The notes: generated by a model from the sequence alone, not told the origin. A stretch of DNA of 64,000 nucleotides from Kribbella sindirgiensis (GCF_004331435.1 NZ_SJKA01000025.1:42540-106539), one strand, 5' to 3'. Positions 1 through 9,536 are shown, numbered from the stretch's first letter. Numbers and translations are program-made.

Positions 1-1192
1 CCAGCAACTGCTTGGCCTTCGCGGGATCGTGCGCCGGGCACACCTGCGCCGCGTCGGAGGTGAACTCGCTCTTCGGCGAGATCGGCGAACAGGCGACCGT
101 GTTGAGCCCGTTGAAGATCGACTTCACCAGCGCTTCCCGGTCGATCGCCAGCGCCAGCGCCTGGCGGACCTTCGGGTCCTTCGCGATCGGGGTGTCGAGC
201 TGCTTCTGCGGGTTGCCGATGCCGTTGGCGTTCCCGATGTTGATGGTCAGGCCCTGGTAGCCCAGCGACTGCGACTGCAGCACGCTGACAGTGTCGTCCT
301 TCTGCAGCGTCGGGGCGTCCTGCGACGACAGCGAGTCCGCGACCTGCGCGTCCCCGGACTTCAGGTTCGCGGAGCGGATGCTGGAGTCGGTGATGATCCG
401 GTACTCGATCGCGTCCAGGTGCACCTTGGCGGCGTCGTAGTACTGCGGGTCCTTGACGACCTTGATCGAGTTCTGGGCGACCCGGCTGGCGAACTTGAAC
501 GGGCCGACGCAGACCGGCGCGGTGGAGAAGTTCGCGCCGAGCTTGGCGACCGCGGCCGGGCTGAGCACCATCCCGGCCCGGTCGGCCAGCGCGGCGGCCA
601 GCGGGGCGAACGGCTTCGAGAGCTTGATGACCACGGTCTTCGGGTCCGGCGTCTCGATCGCGGTGACCGGGCCGAGCTCGCTCTTGCGCGCCGAGCCGGC
701 CAGCGTGAGATCGCGGTTCAGCGAGATCTTGACCGCGTTGGAGTCGAACGTGCCGCCGTCGGCGAACTTCACGCCCTCCTTCAGCGGGATCGTCAGGCTG
801 AGCCCGTCGGACGAGACCGTCGGCAGCGCGGTCGCGAGCTGCGGGACCAGCTTGGCGTCAGGGCCGAGGTCGTAGAGCTTCTCGCACATCGTGTGGAAGA
901 CGTACCGCGAGTACAGGCTGCGCGACAGCGTCGGGTCCAGCTTGTCCGGATCGGCGGACAGGGCGACCGTCAGCGTGCCGCCCTGCTTCACCTTCGCCGC
1001 GTCGGCCGCCTCACCGAACACATCCTGCCCGCCGGCCGACTGACTGCTCGACGGATTGTCACCGCCGGCCGGCTCGACCGGCGAGCAGGCCGTCGCGACC
1101 AGGGCCGACGCAACGACGGCCGCGCCGATCCCAGCCGCGGTACGACGGCGGGTGCCGGAGATGAAACGGTTCAGTGCGAGTCGACGAGTCAT
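1..1192 (-). CDS. ABC transporter substrate-binding lipoprotein, family 5 (peptide/nickel type), partial
   Basis: This is the N-terminal 397 codons of an extracellular solute-binding protein; the C-terminus lies beyond the left edge. The protein begins MTRRLALNR, has a hydrophobic stretch and a lipobox ending VATAC, so it should be a lipid-anchored receptor outside the membrane. After a Ser/Gly-rich linker it reads GGTLTVALSADPDKLDPTLS, the usual opening of family 5 proteins, followed by phrases typical of the family (LKEGVKFADGGTFDSNAV; VRQALALAIDREALV). It should capture a peptide or similar ligand for an ABC importer whose permeases and ATPases would lie further left. The ATG at 1192 follows AGGAG with good spacing. 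The substrate cannot be told from sequence. Confidence 0.9.
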   Translation of the reverse strand, partial: MTRRLALNRFISGTRRRTAAGIGAAVVASALVATACSPVEPAGGDNPSSSQSAGGQDVFGEAADAAKVKQGGTLTVALSADPDKLDPTLSRSLYSRYVFHTMCEKLYDLGPDAKLVPQLATALPTVSSDGLSLTIPLKEGVKFADGGTFDSNAVKISLNRDLTLAGSARKSELGPVTAIETPDPKTVVIKLSKPFAPLAAALADRAGMVLSPAAVAKLGANFSTAPVCVGPFKFASRVAQNSIKVVKDPQYYDAAKVHLDAIEYRIITDSSIRSANLKSGDAQVADSLSSQDAPTLQKDDTVSVLQSQSLGYQGLTINIGNANGIGNPQKQLDTPIAKDPKVRQALALAIDREALVKSIFNGLNTVACSPISPKSEFTSDAAQVCPAHDPAKAKQLL

Positions 1193-1234
1193 CGCGGTAG
1201 CTCCTGAGTAGGCGGGTTCTTGTCGACTGTTTCA

Positions 1235-1242
1235 TGTATACA
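1235..1242. promoter_or_regulatory. Small palindrome in the promoter region of the solute-binding protein gene
   Basis: TGTATACA is a perfect 8-bp palindrome about 45 bp upstream of the ATG at 1192. Such TGTATACA cores resemble GntR-family operators, but no regulator gene is next to it, so this is only a suggestion. It could equally contain a -10 element. Confidence 0.25.
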
Positions 1243-1383
1243 ACCGGAGTGCGCAAGTGATTCGGCGAGTTTGAGTGAACCTTTTACGACCACCCGCCGT
1301 ACTCCGTGTGGGACCCCTACGGCCTGCCCGCGTGTCCTCGAGTCGTGGCAACCCTCCAGCTGAGTGGGTGGGCCGTGTGTTGG

Positions 1384-1884
1384 TCAGCCGGTGACTGGGT
1401 AGGTGAGGGCTCCGGCGGGGACCGCTTGGTTGCCGAGAGCAATCGCCATCAGGTTCGGGCCGTCGTACTGCGGATGGTGGATGCCGAACTCGGTCGCCTG
1501 CCGGAAGCCGAACCGCGGGTAGTACTCCGCGTGGCCGAGGACGATGGCCGCGGGCTCGGGCCGGTCACGCGCCGTCGTCAACGCGGCCCGAACCGCGGCC
1601 CCACCGGCCCCTTGCCCTTGGTACGCCGGCAGCACGGCGACCGGCCCGAGCGAAAGCACCGGTACGTCGCCGACGTGACAACGGGTGAGCAGCGTGTAGG
1701 CGATCGGCTTGCCGTCCGGCGCGGTCACCACGAACGAGAGGCCGGGGATCCAGGCGACGGGATCGGCCCGCAGATCGTCGAGGAACGTGACCTCGTACTC
1801 ACGCCCGAAGGCGTCGCGGGTGATGTCGCGGAGCGGTTCGATGTCGGACGGAGTCTCGACACGGGTGTTCCAGATGATGGACAA
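1384..1884 (-). CDS. GNAT family N-acetyltransferase
   Basis: A protein of about 166 residues with the GNAT acetyl-CoA-binding fold. The core motif VLSLGPVAVLPAYQGQGAGGAAVRAAL holds the Q-x-x-G-x-G/A pyrophosphate loop, and the later segment AIVLGHAEYYPRFGF is the signature of the YhbS-like branch. It should move an acetyl group from acetyl-CoA to an amine or small molecule; the substrate is unknown. I prefer the TTG at 1884 (LSIIWNTRVE), which follows GAAAGGGA, over the ATG at 1944, which would add 20 residues and lacks a good ribosome site. It is monocistronic, facing the same way as the transporter gene. Confidence 0.85.
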   Translation of the reverse strand: MSIIWNTRVETPSDIEPLRDITRDAFGREYEVTFLDDLRADPVAWIPGLSFVVTAPDGKPIAYTLLTRCHVGDVPVLSLGPVAVLPAYQGQGAGGAAVRAALTTARDRPEPAAIVLGHAEYYPRFGFRQATEFGIHHPQYDGPNLMAIALGNQAVPAGALTYPVTG

Positions 1885-2066
1885 CAGAGGTCCCTTTCGG
1901 AGGTTCAGCGGATGAGTTGAATGACCGATGGCGCTACCGGGCATCCGGCAACGCGGCCTCGCGCGGTCATCAACTCACCTCCCTCTTCCTCCGAAGTCGT
2001 GACCAACTTTAGCCGACTGCACGGCGTCAATCATCCTGAATTCGTCAGCTGAACAAGGGGTCTTCA

Positions 2067-2747
2067 GTGAACGTGAACCGCAAGTGTGCTGGAAGTTGGA
2101 GAAGGTACGCCCTGGGGGCCGGCGCCGTCGCCGCGCTCCTGACGACCGCCGCGTGCGGGTCGGCGAACGCGGCGGACGGGGGCAAGCCCTCGGACCAGCA
2201 GAGCGCGACCACCTCGGCGAGCGTGACCACGTCGGCTCCGGTGGAGTCGACGGAACCGGCGGCCTCGACGTCGGCCGCGAAGCCGTCGACGAAGCCCACG
2301 GACGCCAGTGTCGACCTCTGCACGATGGCGGACCTGTCCTTCACCGTCACGAACTACGACGCGGTGGGCGAGGACGTTCGGCATCTGATGCTCGTGGCAA
2401 CCAACACGAGCGCCAAGAAGTGCGACGTGCAGAACTACCCCGAGGTCACACTGGGCAACGCCAAAGGCCACGCCCCGGTCAAGGAGGGCATGACCGACGA
2501 CGAGCCGGTCACACTGGCTCCCGGCGAGAAGGCGTACGCCGGCGTACTCGCCACCGGCGGCAAGATGGACACCTATCCGGTGACCTTCATGACCGTCGGC
2601 CTCGGCAGCCCCGGCGGTGAGGCTCCGGCGGAGAAGCCGGTCAAGGTGAAGATGCCGGTCACCTCGTTCGAGGCCGACGACGGCCAGCGCGTCACCTCCT
2701 GGGCCGGCACCGAGGGCCTCGCGATGCGTCCCGTCACCCAGTCCTGA
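2067..2747 (+). CDS. DUF4232 domain secreted lipoprotein
   Basis: A 226-residue exported protein. The start is a GTG at 2067 behind AAGGGG. The N-terminus has basic residues, a hydrophobic core and the lipobox TTAAC, so it should be lipidated. Residues of about 35-75 are a Ser/Thr/Ala/Pro-rich wall-spanning linker. The rest matches the actinobacterial DUF4232 pattern: LCTMADLSFTV, then LMLVATNTSAKKCDVQNYP, with two conserved cysteines likely to form a disulfide, then LAPGEKAYAGVL. DUF4232 proteins have no established function. It is convergent with the SWIM gene, whose stop lies 2 bp away. Confidence 0.85.
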   Translation: MNVNRKCAGSWRRYALGAGAVAALLTTAACGSANAADGGKPSDQQSATTSASVTTSAPVESTEPAASTSAAKPSTKPTDASVDLCTMADLSFTVTNYDAVGEDVRHLMLVATNTSAKKCDVQNYPEVTLGNAKGHAPVKEGMTDDEPVTLAPGEKAYAGVLATGGKMDTYPVTFMTVGLGSPGGEAPAEKPVKVKMPVTSFEADDGQRVTSWAGTEGLAMRPVTQS

Positions 2748-2748
2748 C

Positions 2749-3909
2749 TCACCACTCGACGACGAGCGGATCCTTGGACGGCGGACCCGCCGGACTCCAG
2801 ACCTCGTCGACGAGTCGATACGGATGCCAGCGGCCGTCACGGTCCAGTCTGAGCTGGACGTCCACGCCGAGCGTCAACTGGTTCGCCGAGGCACTGATGG
2901 TCAGGTCGTCGTCCGCGGCGAGCAGCTCCGTCCGCGCTCGGTTGAGCTCGGCCGGGTCAGGGGTCCAGGTGTGCTCGAGTACGTCGAGACCGGGCGCGCC
3001 GCCGTACTGCCAGGCGTGGATGCCGGGGGCAAGGTCCCGGCCGGTCGACTCGGTCAGCGTTGTGACGAGTTGCGGGAAGTCCGTCGCGAGGCGGACGGCG
3101 TCCTGCCATTCGTCGAGCGGCCGTGGCTCGGCGGTGCCGTGGAGGAGCGCGTTCAGGATCGAGCGGGCCCGGCGGGCCGCGTCGAGCACGAGCAGTTGGA
3201 GCGCCTCCGGCCCGAGGTCGCCGGGCGGTTCGATCCCCGCCACCGCGAGCTCGTCGAGGGCAACCCGCGCCGGGAGCTCCGGCGGCTCGGGGAGCTCGCC
3301 GGGTGTGGCGGCGAGCACGTCGGCGACTGCGACCCCGGCCTCAGTGGGTTTGGCGGCCGACGCCTGCAGCTCGTCGAGCAGTGCTTCACGAGTATGGCCG
3401 CGGAGGAGCAGCAGCACGAACGGGTCGGCGTCGAGGAGCCAAGCGACCTGATAGCAGAGAGCGGCCGCGTGCTGGCAGGGGAGTTCCCAGGCGTCGCACG
3501 TACAGCTCGGGTCGAGATCGCCGATGCCCGGTAGCAGCGTGACACCGGCGTCGGACGCTGCTTCGACCAGGCTGTGCGGCATCTCGCCGTCGAGCAGCGC
3601 GGCGATGTGACCGGCACGTGCGGCGACCTGCTCGCGGAATCGGCGCCAGTCGTCATCGCTCAGTTGGTCGACGTGCACCACGGACTCGTACGTGTCCTCG
3701 GGCGAGTAGACAGTGGCCGCGATCCGTCCAGGGCTGATGGTGATCGTGCCCACCTGCCCGGAGTTCGCGTACCGGCGGCCCTTCCGTAGCTGACCGGCGT
3801 CCAGCGACGTGTCCTCCATCGCCTGCACCCAGGCCCGGGCCCACCACGAGCGGCCGCGGGTGCTGCGGTGCTGTGCCGTGAAGGCCGGGAAACCTTGCGC
3901 CTCGGTCAT
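2749..3909 (-). CDS. SWIM zinc finger family protein
   Basis: A 386-residue protein with a SWIM zinc-binding motif: C136-x-C138, a 6-residue gap, then C145-x-H147 (SCTCDAWELPCQH). SWIM domains bind DNA or protein. In actinobacteria a protein of this layout is commonly encoded next to a SNF2-type helicase, as here. The N-terminus GRSWWARAWVQAMED and RRYANSGQVGTITISPG is characteristic of that family. The ATG at 3909 overlaps the helicase stop codon by 4 bp (ATGA), so the two are translationally coupled and probably act together, plausibly in chromatin or DNA-repair remodelling. That role is inferred. Confidence 0.9.
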   Translation of the reverse strand: MTEAQGFPAFTAQHRSTRGRSWWARAWVQAMEDTSLDAGQLRKGRRYANSGQVGTITISPGRIAATVYSPEDTYESVVHVDQLSDDDWRRFREQVAARAGHIAALLDGEMPHSLVEAASDAGVTLLPGIGDLDPSCTCDAWELPCQHAAALCYQVAWLLDADPFVLLLLRGHTREALLDELQASAAKPTEAGVAVADVLAATPGELPEPPELPARVALDELAVAGIEPPGDLGPEALQLLVLDAARRARSILNALLHGTAEPRPLDEWQDAVRLATDFPQLVTTLTESTGRDLAPGIHAWQYGGAPGLDVLEHTWTPDPAELNRARTELLAADDDLTISASANQLTLGVDVQLRLDRDGRWHPYRLVDEVWSPAGPPSKDPLVVEW

Positions 3910-6677
3910 CGTGCACCCCCTCGCAGCTCGACCAGGTCGGCCAGTTCAGCGTCGGACAGTTCGGTCAGCGCTGCCTCACCGCCGGACAGCACGGCCTCGG
4001 CCAGCTCGCGTTTGGCGGCCAGCATGCCGGCGATCCGGTCCTCAATGGTGCCCTCGGCAATCAACCGGTGCACCTGCACCGGCCGGGTCTGCCCGATCCG
4101 GTACGCGCGGTCGGTCGCCTGGTCCTCGACCGCGGGATTCCACCAGCGGTCGAAATGCACGACGTGATCGGCGCGGGTCAGGTTCAGCCCGGTCCCGGCC
4201 GCCTTCAGCGACAGCAGGAACACCCGGACCTCGCCGGCCTGGAACCGGTCGACCATCTCCTCGCGGCGCGCGACCGGCGTGCCGCCGTGCAGGAGCTGGG
4301 TCGGGATGCCGCGGTCGGCGAGATGCCGTTCGAGCAGTCGCGCCATCGCGACGTACTGGGTGAAGACGAGCACGGCGCCGTCCTCCGCGACGATCGTCTC
4401 GAGCAGCTCGTCGAGCAGTTCGAGCTTGCCCGAACGGCCGGTCAGCCGCGCGTCGTCCGGCTCCTTCAGGTACTGCGCGGGATGGTTGCAGATCTGCTTC
4501 AGACCGGTCAGGAGTTTCACGATCAGGCCGCGGCGGGCCATCCGGTCGCTCGCCTGGACCTCGGCCATCAGCTCGCGAACCGTTGCCTCGTACAACACGA
4601 CCTGCTCGCGGGTCAGCGACACCGCCTGGTCGGTCTCGGTCTTCGGCGGCAGCTCGGGCGCGATCCCCGGGTCGGACTTCTTCCGGCGGAGCAGGAACGG
4701 CTTGACGAGTTTCGCGAGCCGCGCCGCGACCTCCTCGTCCTTGTCCGCCTCGATCGGCTGCGCCCACTGGTTGCGGAACGATCCGAGCCGGCCCAGCAGC
4801 CCGGGCGTCGTCCAGTCGAGGATCGCCCACAGCTCGGACAGGTTGTTCTCCACCGGGGTGCCGGTCAGCGCCACCCGCGCCTTGGCCGGCACGGTCCGCA
4901 GCGCCTTCGCCGTACCGGACGAGGGGTTCTTCACATGCTGCGCCTCATCGGCTACCACGAGCGCCCACGGATGACCGGCCAGCCGTACGGCGTCACGCCG
5001 CAGCGTCCCGTACGTCGTCAGCACGAAACCGTCCCGCGTGTCGTCGAGCGAACGGGACGTGCCGTGGAAGCGCCGTACGGGAGTGCCGGGGGCGAAGCGC
5101 TGCACCTCCCGCTCCCAGTTCCCGAGCAGGGAGGCCGGGCAGACGACCAGCGTCGGACCGGCGGTGTCGGCGGACTGCTGGCGGTGCAGGTGGAGCGAGA
5201 TGAGCGTGATCGTCTTCCCGAGGCCCATGTCGTCCGCGAGGCAGCCGCCGAGACCGAGGGATGTCATCCGGGACAGCCAGCGCAGACCGCGCAGCTGGTA
5301 GTCGCGGAGGGTCGCCTGGAGAGCGGCGGGTGCTTCGAGCGGATCGTCGGCGCGGTCCGGGTCGGCGATCTTGGCGCGGAGGTCGTCGAGCCACTTCGCC
5401 GGCGTGACGGTGACCTGGCGCCCGTCGATCTCGGTGGTGCCGGTGAGCGCGACACCCAGAGCGTCGATCGCGGTGACAGGTTTGAGGATGCGTTCACGAG
5501 CCTTGCGGGCGAGGTCGGGATCGATCAGCATCCACTGGTCGCGGAGCCGGACGACCGGTCGGGTCGCCTCCGCGAGTTGATCGAGCTCGGCCTCGGTCAG
5601 CGGGTCGTCGCCGAGGGCCACCTGCCAGCTGAAGTCGAGGGTGCGGTCGCCGCCGAAGAAGCTCGGGAGATCGCTGGGCGGCCCGTCCGTTGACGTGATG
5701 GCGGCGCGTGCGGTGAGCTCCCGTCCGAGGCTGCGCGGCCAGTGCAGGTCAATGCCCGCGGCCGCGAGCCGCTGCGCCGAGCCTGCCAGGAGCTCGGCGA
5801 CTTCTTCGTCTGCGAGTTCCATGCGGTCCGGTACGGCGGAGTCGAGCAGGCGGCCGAGTGGTCGCCAGACGCGTGCTGCGCGGCGGATCGCGAGGGTGGC
5901 GTCGATGCGTGCGCGCGGGCCGAAGCCGGGGACGTCGGTGGACCAGACGTCGTCCGCGTCTCTGACCAGGGTCGGGTCCTTGAGGCTGTGCAACTGGACC
6001 ATGGCGCTGAAGGCGAGCGAGTCGGCCAGCTCGATCCGGAGCGAGATCCGGACGCCGGTGTCGAGTCCGGCCGAGACCTCGTCGGCCCAGGTCCGCAGTC
6101 GGTCGGCGCGTTGCGGTGCGGCCGCGGTGAAGAGGTTGGTCTGGTGCGCCTTCGCTGCGGCGGGAGAGCGGGGCATGCCGTCGGCCACGGCATCCAGGAA
6201 CTCCCGCAACAGCTCCTCGGCCACAGGTACCCGCAGGTCCGTGAGGGGGAGGGCTCGGGCTGCGGCTGGCATTGCTTCGGCGAGCTCGAGGACGCGGGTG
6301 ATGTCGTCGCTGTCGAGGGGGCCGACCCGCCAGGCGTCGTGGCCCTCGGGAGTGACGCCGGGCAGGAGTTTGCCGCGGGCAACCAGTTGGAGGGCGACGA
6401 GAGAGGCGCCACCCCAGAAGGCCGCGGACGGGTGCGCCCCGGGTGCCCGGCGCATCCGTCCAAGGATCGGAACCGCCTCGGCCACCGGCAGTTCGACAGC
6501 ACGTACAGCCTGCTGACGCCCACTACCGTCGATCAGGTCGAGCTCGACCTGATCGCCGACGCCGAGGGGGAGGGGGCCGCCGTCCGGGTCCCAGAACGCC
6601 ACTCGACTCGTGCGTGGTGGATCGGCCGGCCGGAACACCACCGCACACCCAGCCAGCTCCTGCCCCGTGCCCACCAA
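3906..6677 (-). CDS. SNF2/DEAD-box family helicase
   Basis: A 923-residue ATP-dependent DNA translocase of the SNF2 superfamily. The N-terminal half (to about residue 440) is the bacterial SNF2-associated region. The motor then shows motif I (ADDMGLGKT), motif II (VVADEAQHVKN, a DEAQ box), motif III (LTGTPVENNLSELW), motif IV (VFTQYVAMARLLERHL), motif V (LKAAGTGLNLTRADHVVHFDRWWNP) and motif VI (QATDRAYRIGQTRPVQV). The start is TTG at 6677, 8 nt after GGAGG; codons remain open further upstream, so the N-terminus is somewhat uncertain. It overlaps the SWIM gene downstream and lies 43 bp after the ABC exporter gene on the same strand. Confidence 0.95.
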   Translation of the reverse strand: MVGTGQELAGCAVVFRPADPPRTSRVAFWDPDGGPLPLGVGDQVELDLIDGSGRQQAVRAVELPVAEAVPILGRMRRAPGAHPSAAFWGGASLVALQLVARGKLLPGVTPEGHDAWRVGPLDSDDITRVLELAEAMPAAARALPLTDLRVPVAEELLREFLDAVADGMPRSPAAAKAHQTNLFTAAAPQRADRLRTWADEVSAGLDTGVRISLRIELADSLAFSAMVQLHSLKDPTLVRDADDVWSTDVPGFGPRARIDATLAIRRAARVWRPLGRLLDSAVPDRMELADEEVAELLAGSAQRLAAAGIDLHWPRSLGRELTARAAITSTDGPPSDLPSFFGGDRTLDFSWQVALGDDPLTEAELDQLAEATRPVVRLRDQWMLIDPDLARKARERILKPVTAIDALGVALTGTTEIDGRQVTVTPAKWLDDLRAKIADPDRADDPLEAPAALQATLRDYQLRGLRWLSRMTSLGLGGCLADDMGLGKTITLISLHLHRQQSADTAGPTLVVCPASLLGNWEREVQRFAPGTPVRRFHGTSRSLDDTRDGFVLTTYGTLRRDAVRLAGHPWALVVADEAQHVKNPSSGTAKALRTVPAKARVALTGTPVENNLSELWAILDWTTPGLLGRLGSFRNQWAQPIEADKDEEVAARLAKLVKPFLLRRKKSDPGIAPELPPKTETDQAVSLTREQVVLYEATVRELMAEVQASDRMARRGLIVKLLTGLKQICNHPAQYLKEPDDARLTGRSGKLELLDELLETIVAEDGAVLVFTQYVAMARLLERHLADRGIPTQLLHGGTPVARREEMVDRFQAGEVRVFLLSLKAAGTGLNLTRADHVVHFDRWWNPAVEDQATDRAYRIGQTRPVQVHRLIAEGTIEDRIAGMLAAKRELAEAVLSGGEAALTELSDAELADLVELRGGAR

Positions 6678-6720
6678 CCCGACGACCTCCGCCTCGCTCA
6701 GAACAACATCAACAAGAAAC

Positions 6721-8607
6721 TCAGACCGGGACTGCTTCGGTGTCCGCCGTTCCGGGCTGGTCGAACTGGGTGCGGTGCAGCTCCTCGTACCGCCCGCCGG
6801 CGGCGAGCAGGTCCGCGTGCCGGCCGCGTTCGACGATCTGACCGTTCTCGATCACGAGGATCTGGTCGGCGGCGCGGATGGTCGACAACCGGTGCGCGAT
6901 CACCACGGCCGTCCGTCCGGACAGCGCCTCGGTCAGTGCCGCCTGGACCGCGGCCTCGTTCGTCGAGTCCAGCGCGGCGGTCGCCTCGTCGAGGATCACC
7001 ACCCGCGGCTGCGCGAGCAGCAACCGGGCGATCGTCAGCCGCTGCCGCTCACCACCCGACAACCGGTACCCACGCTCACCCACGACCGTGTCGAGCTGAT
7101 CAGGCAGCGACCGGATCAGCTCACCCAGTCGAGCCCGCTCGAGTGCATTCCACAGGTCCTCCTCGGTCGCCTCGGGACGCGCGAGCAGCAGGTTCTCCCG
7201 GATCGAGTCGTGGAACAGGTGCCCGTCCTGTGTGACCATCCCGAGCGTGTCCCGCAACGACTCCGCGGACACATCCCGTACGTCGACGCCGGCGAGCTTC
7301 ACGGCTCCCGAGTCCACGTCGTACAACCGGGGAATCAGCTGCGCGATCGTCGACTTGCCGGCGCCCGACGAGCCGACCAGCGCGACCATCTGCCCCGGCT
7401 CGGCGCGGAACGAGACGTCGTGCAGCACCTCGACGCCGCCACGCGTGTCCAGCTTCGCGACCTCTTCGAGCGACGCCAGCGAGACCTTGTCCGCCGACGG
7501 GTACGCGAAGCTGACGCCGGAGAACTCCACCGCGACCGGGCCCTCGGGCACGCGGCCCGCGTCCGGCTTGTCCTTGATCAGCGGCTCCAGGTCCAGCACC
7601 TCGAAGACGCGCTCGAAGCTCACCAACGCGGTCATCACCTCGAGCCGCGCGCTCGCGAGCGCGGTCAACGGTGAGTACAACCGGGTGAGCAGCAACGCCA
7701 TCGCGACGACCGCGCCCGCGTCGAGCTGGTCACGCAACGCGTAGAACCCACCCAGGCCGTAGACGACCGCCAGTGCCAGCGCGGACACCAGCGTGAGCGA
7801 AGTGACGAAGATCCACTGCACCATCGCGGTCCGGACGCCGATGTCGCGCACGCGCCGCGCGCGCACGGCGAACTCCTGGGACTCGCGAGCCGGCCGCCCG
7901 AACAGCTTGACCAGCGTCGCCCCAGGCGCCGAGAACCGCTCGGTCATCTGGGTGCTCATGGTCGCGTTGTAGTCCGCCGCTTCCCGCTGCAGTCCGGCCA
8001 GCCTGGTCCCGATCCGGCGCGCAGGCACGACGAAGACCGGGAGGATGACCAGCGCCAGCAAGGTGATCTGCCACGACACGCCCAGCATCACCACCAGCGT
8101 CAGCACGAGCATCACGAGGTTGCTGACGACGCCGGACAGCGTGTCGCTGAACGCCCGCTGCGCGCCGATCACGTCGTTGTTCAGCCGGGAGACCAATGCG
8201 CCGGTCCGCGTGCGGGTGAAGAACGCGATCGGCATCCGCTGGATGTGGTCGAACACCGCGGTCCGCAGATCGAGGATCAGCCCCTCGCCGATGCTCGCGG
8301 ACAGCCAGCGGGTGACCAGGCTCAGCCCGGCCTCCGCGACCGCGATGGCCGCGATCAGCAGCGACAGCTGCAGGACGAAGCTGAGCGCCTTGCCGCCCAC
8401 GATCGCGTCGACGACCCGCCCGGCCAGCACGGGTGTGGCGACCGCGAGGACAGCACCGCCGGTGCTGAGCGCCAGGAACGAGACGAGGTACCGCCGGTGC
8501 GGCCGGGCGAAGGCGAGGATTCGTTGCAGGGTGGCTCGGGAGAAGGGTCTCTTCTCGTCTTGCGCGTGCATCGCGTGGTAGAGCGAGTTCCACGCGGTCA
8601 TTTCCAT
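6721..8607 (-). CDS. ABC exporter, fused permease and ATPase (MsbA/MdlB type)
   Basis: A half-size ABC exporter of about 628 residues. The N-terminal transmembrane domain (about residues 35-320, six helices) is followed by a nucleotide-binding domain with Walker A (GSSGAGKST), signature (LSGGERQRL), Walker B with catalytic Glu (VVILDEATAALDS) and the H-loop (AHRLSTI). All catalytic parts are canonical, so it could work as a homodimer. I place the start at the ATG at 8607 (MEMTAWNSLYHAMHAQDEKRPF); the longer reading from 8673 adds residues unlike the family. It is divergent from a TetR gene with an operator between them, so a regulated drug or lipid efflux role is likely. Confidence 0.92.
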   Translation of the reverse strand: MEMTAWNSLYHAMHAQDEKRPFSRATLQRILAFARPHRRYLVSFLALSTGGAVLAVATPVLAGRVVDAIVGGKALSFVLQLSLLIAAIAVAEAGLSLVTRWLSASIGEGLILDLRTAVFDHIQRMPIAFFTRTRTGALVSRLNNDVIGAQRAFSDTLSGVVSNLVMLVLTLVVMLGVSWQITLLALVILPVFVVPARRIGTRLAGLQREAADYNATMSTQMTERFSAPGATLVKLFGRPARESQEFAVRARRVRDIGVRTAMVQWIFVTSLTLVSALALAVVYGLGGFYALRDQLDAGAVVAMALLLTRLYSPLTALASARLEVMTALVSFERVFEVLDLEPLIKDKPDAGRVPEGPVAVEFSGVSFAYPSADKVSLASLEEVAKLDTRGGVEVLHDVSFRAEPGQMVALVGSSGAGKSTIAQLIPRLYDVDSGAVKLAGVDVRDVSAESLRDTLGMVTQDGHLFHDSIRENLLLARPEATEEDLWNALERARLGELIRSLPDQLDTVVGERGYRLSGGERQRLTIARLLLAQPRVVILDEATAALDSTNEAAVQAALTEALSGRTAVVIAHRLSTIRAADQILVIENGQIVERGRHADLLAAGGRYEELHRTQFDQPGTADTEAVPV

Positions 8608-8713
8608 ACTCACGGCTGTGCTCCGCTGAATCGATCGGCTGGGACGGTCGATGATTCCGCACACCACCGACAAAACCTCACGCTAGAACCTCGACGGAAC
8701 TTGAGGTCAACTG

Positions 8714-8726
8714 CGTACACTGTACG
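8714..8726. promoter_or_regulatory. Palindromic operator, probable TetR site
   Basis: CGTACACTGTACG has perfect 6-bp arms (CGTACA / TGTACG) around one central base. It lies in the 149-bp gap between the ABC exporter (minus) and the TetR gene (plus), 30 bp before the TetR start. GTACA-n-TGTAC cores are common TetR-family operators in actinobacteria. A looser inverted repeat, ACCTC at 8688-8692 and GAGGT at 8703-8707, sits just upstream. Confidence 0.6.
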
Positions 8727-8756
8727 AAGAATAGCCGGTGAGAAGGAATCACGCAC

Positions 8757-9527
8757 ATGAAGCAGGAGCACAGCGGCAGTGGAGACCCCGCGAAGAGTCT
8801 CGAGCTGCTGTGGCGCCGCCGTCCCGCGCCGTCCCGCGGGCCGAAGCCGGCGCTGACCGTCGACGGGATCGTCGCGGCCGCCCTGCGGATCGCGGACGCC
8901 GACGGGCTGGCTGCGATGTCGATGCGCCGGGTTGCCGACGAGCTCGGCGTCGGCGCGATGACGCTGTACCGCTACTTCCCGGGCAAGGGCGAGTTGCTCG
9001 ACGTCATGCTCGACACCGTGTACGGCGACTTGCCGCGCCGCGTCGTACCGGGGGACTGGCGGGCGGCGCTCGACGAGGTCGCTCGCGAGAACCGGGAGCT
9101 GTACCTGCGGCACCCGTGGCTGCTCCAGGTGGCGATCAGCCGGCCGCCGCTCGGCCCGAACGTGATGGCGAAGTACGAGTGGGAGCTGACCGCGGTCGAG
9201 GGGATCGGCCTCACCGATCTGGAGATGGACGCGACGGTCGCCCTCGTCAACGGCTACGTGCACGGCGCCGTCCGTACGGCGGTCGAGTCGCGCCAGGTGA
9301 TCCAGCGGTCCGGGATGACGGACAAGGAGTGGTGGCTGGCGCACGTGCCGCACCTGGACCAGATCGGCGACCTGAAGAAGTTCCCGCTCTCGTCCCGGGT
9401 CGGAACCGCCGTCGGGAGTGAGTTCGATGCTCCTTATGATGCCGAACATGCGTTCGAGTACGGTCTGGAAAGGCTGCTGGACGGTGTGTCCGCGCTGGTC
9501 GCGAACCGGACTGCGCCAGAAGGGTGA
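8757..9527 (+). CDS. TetR/AcrR family transcriptional regulator
   Basis: A 256-residue repressor. After a linker with GPKPALT, the helix-turn-helix is clear: IVAAALRIADADGLAAMSMRRVADELGVGAMTLYRYFPGKGELLDVM. The C-terminal domain (HPWLLQVAISRPPLGPN, then ALVNGYVHGAVR) is of the TetR_C_11-like ligand-binding type also seen in the TetR at 55786-56475. It is divergent from the ABC exporter gene and probably represses both that exporter and itself through the palindrome at 8714-8726. The ATG at 8757 follows GAGAAGGAA. The inducer is unknown. Confidence 0.92.
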   Translation: MKQEHSGSGDPAKSLELLWRRRPAPSRGPKPALTVDGIVAAALRIADADGLAAMSMRRVADELGVGAMTLYRYFPGKGELLDVMLDTVYGDLPRRVVPGDWRAALDEVARENRELYLRHPWLLQVAISRPPLGPNVMAKYEWELTAVEGIGLTDLEMDATVALVNGYVHGAVRTAVESRQVIQRSGMTDKEWWLAHVPHLDQIGDLKKFPLSSRVGTAVGSEFDAPYDAEHAFEYGLERLLDGVSALVANRTAPEG

Positions 9528-9536
9528 ATGCAGTTG

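Noticed and set aside
29..1207. Long open frame on the plus strand opposite the solute-binding protein gene
   Set aside because: Arg-rich, no family features; it is the mirror frame of a clear lipoprotein gene on the minus strand.
4068..5693. 541-codon plus-strand frame inside the helicase gene
   Set aside because: High-GC antisense frame; composition is Arg/Gly/Asp repeats and the minus strand has all helicase motifs.
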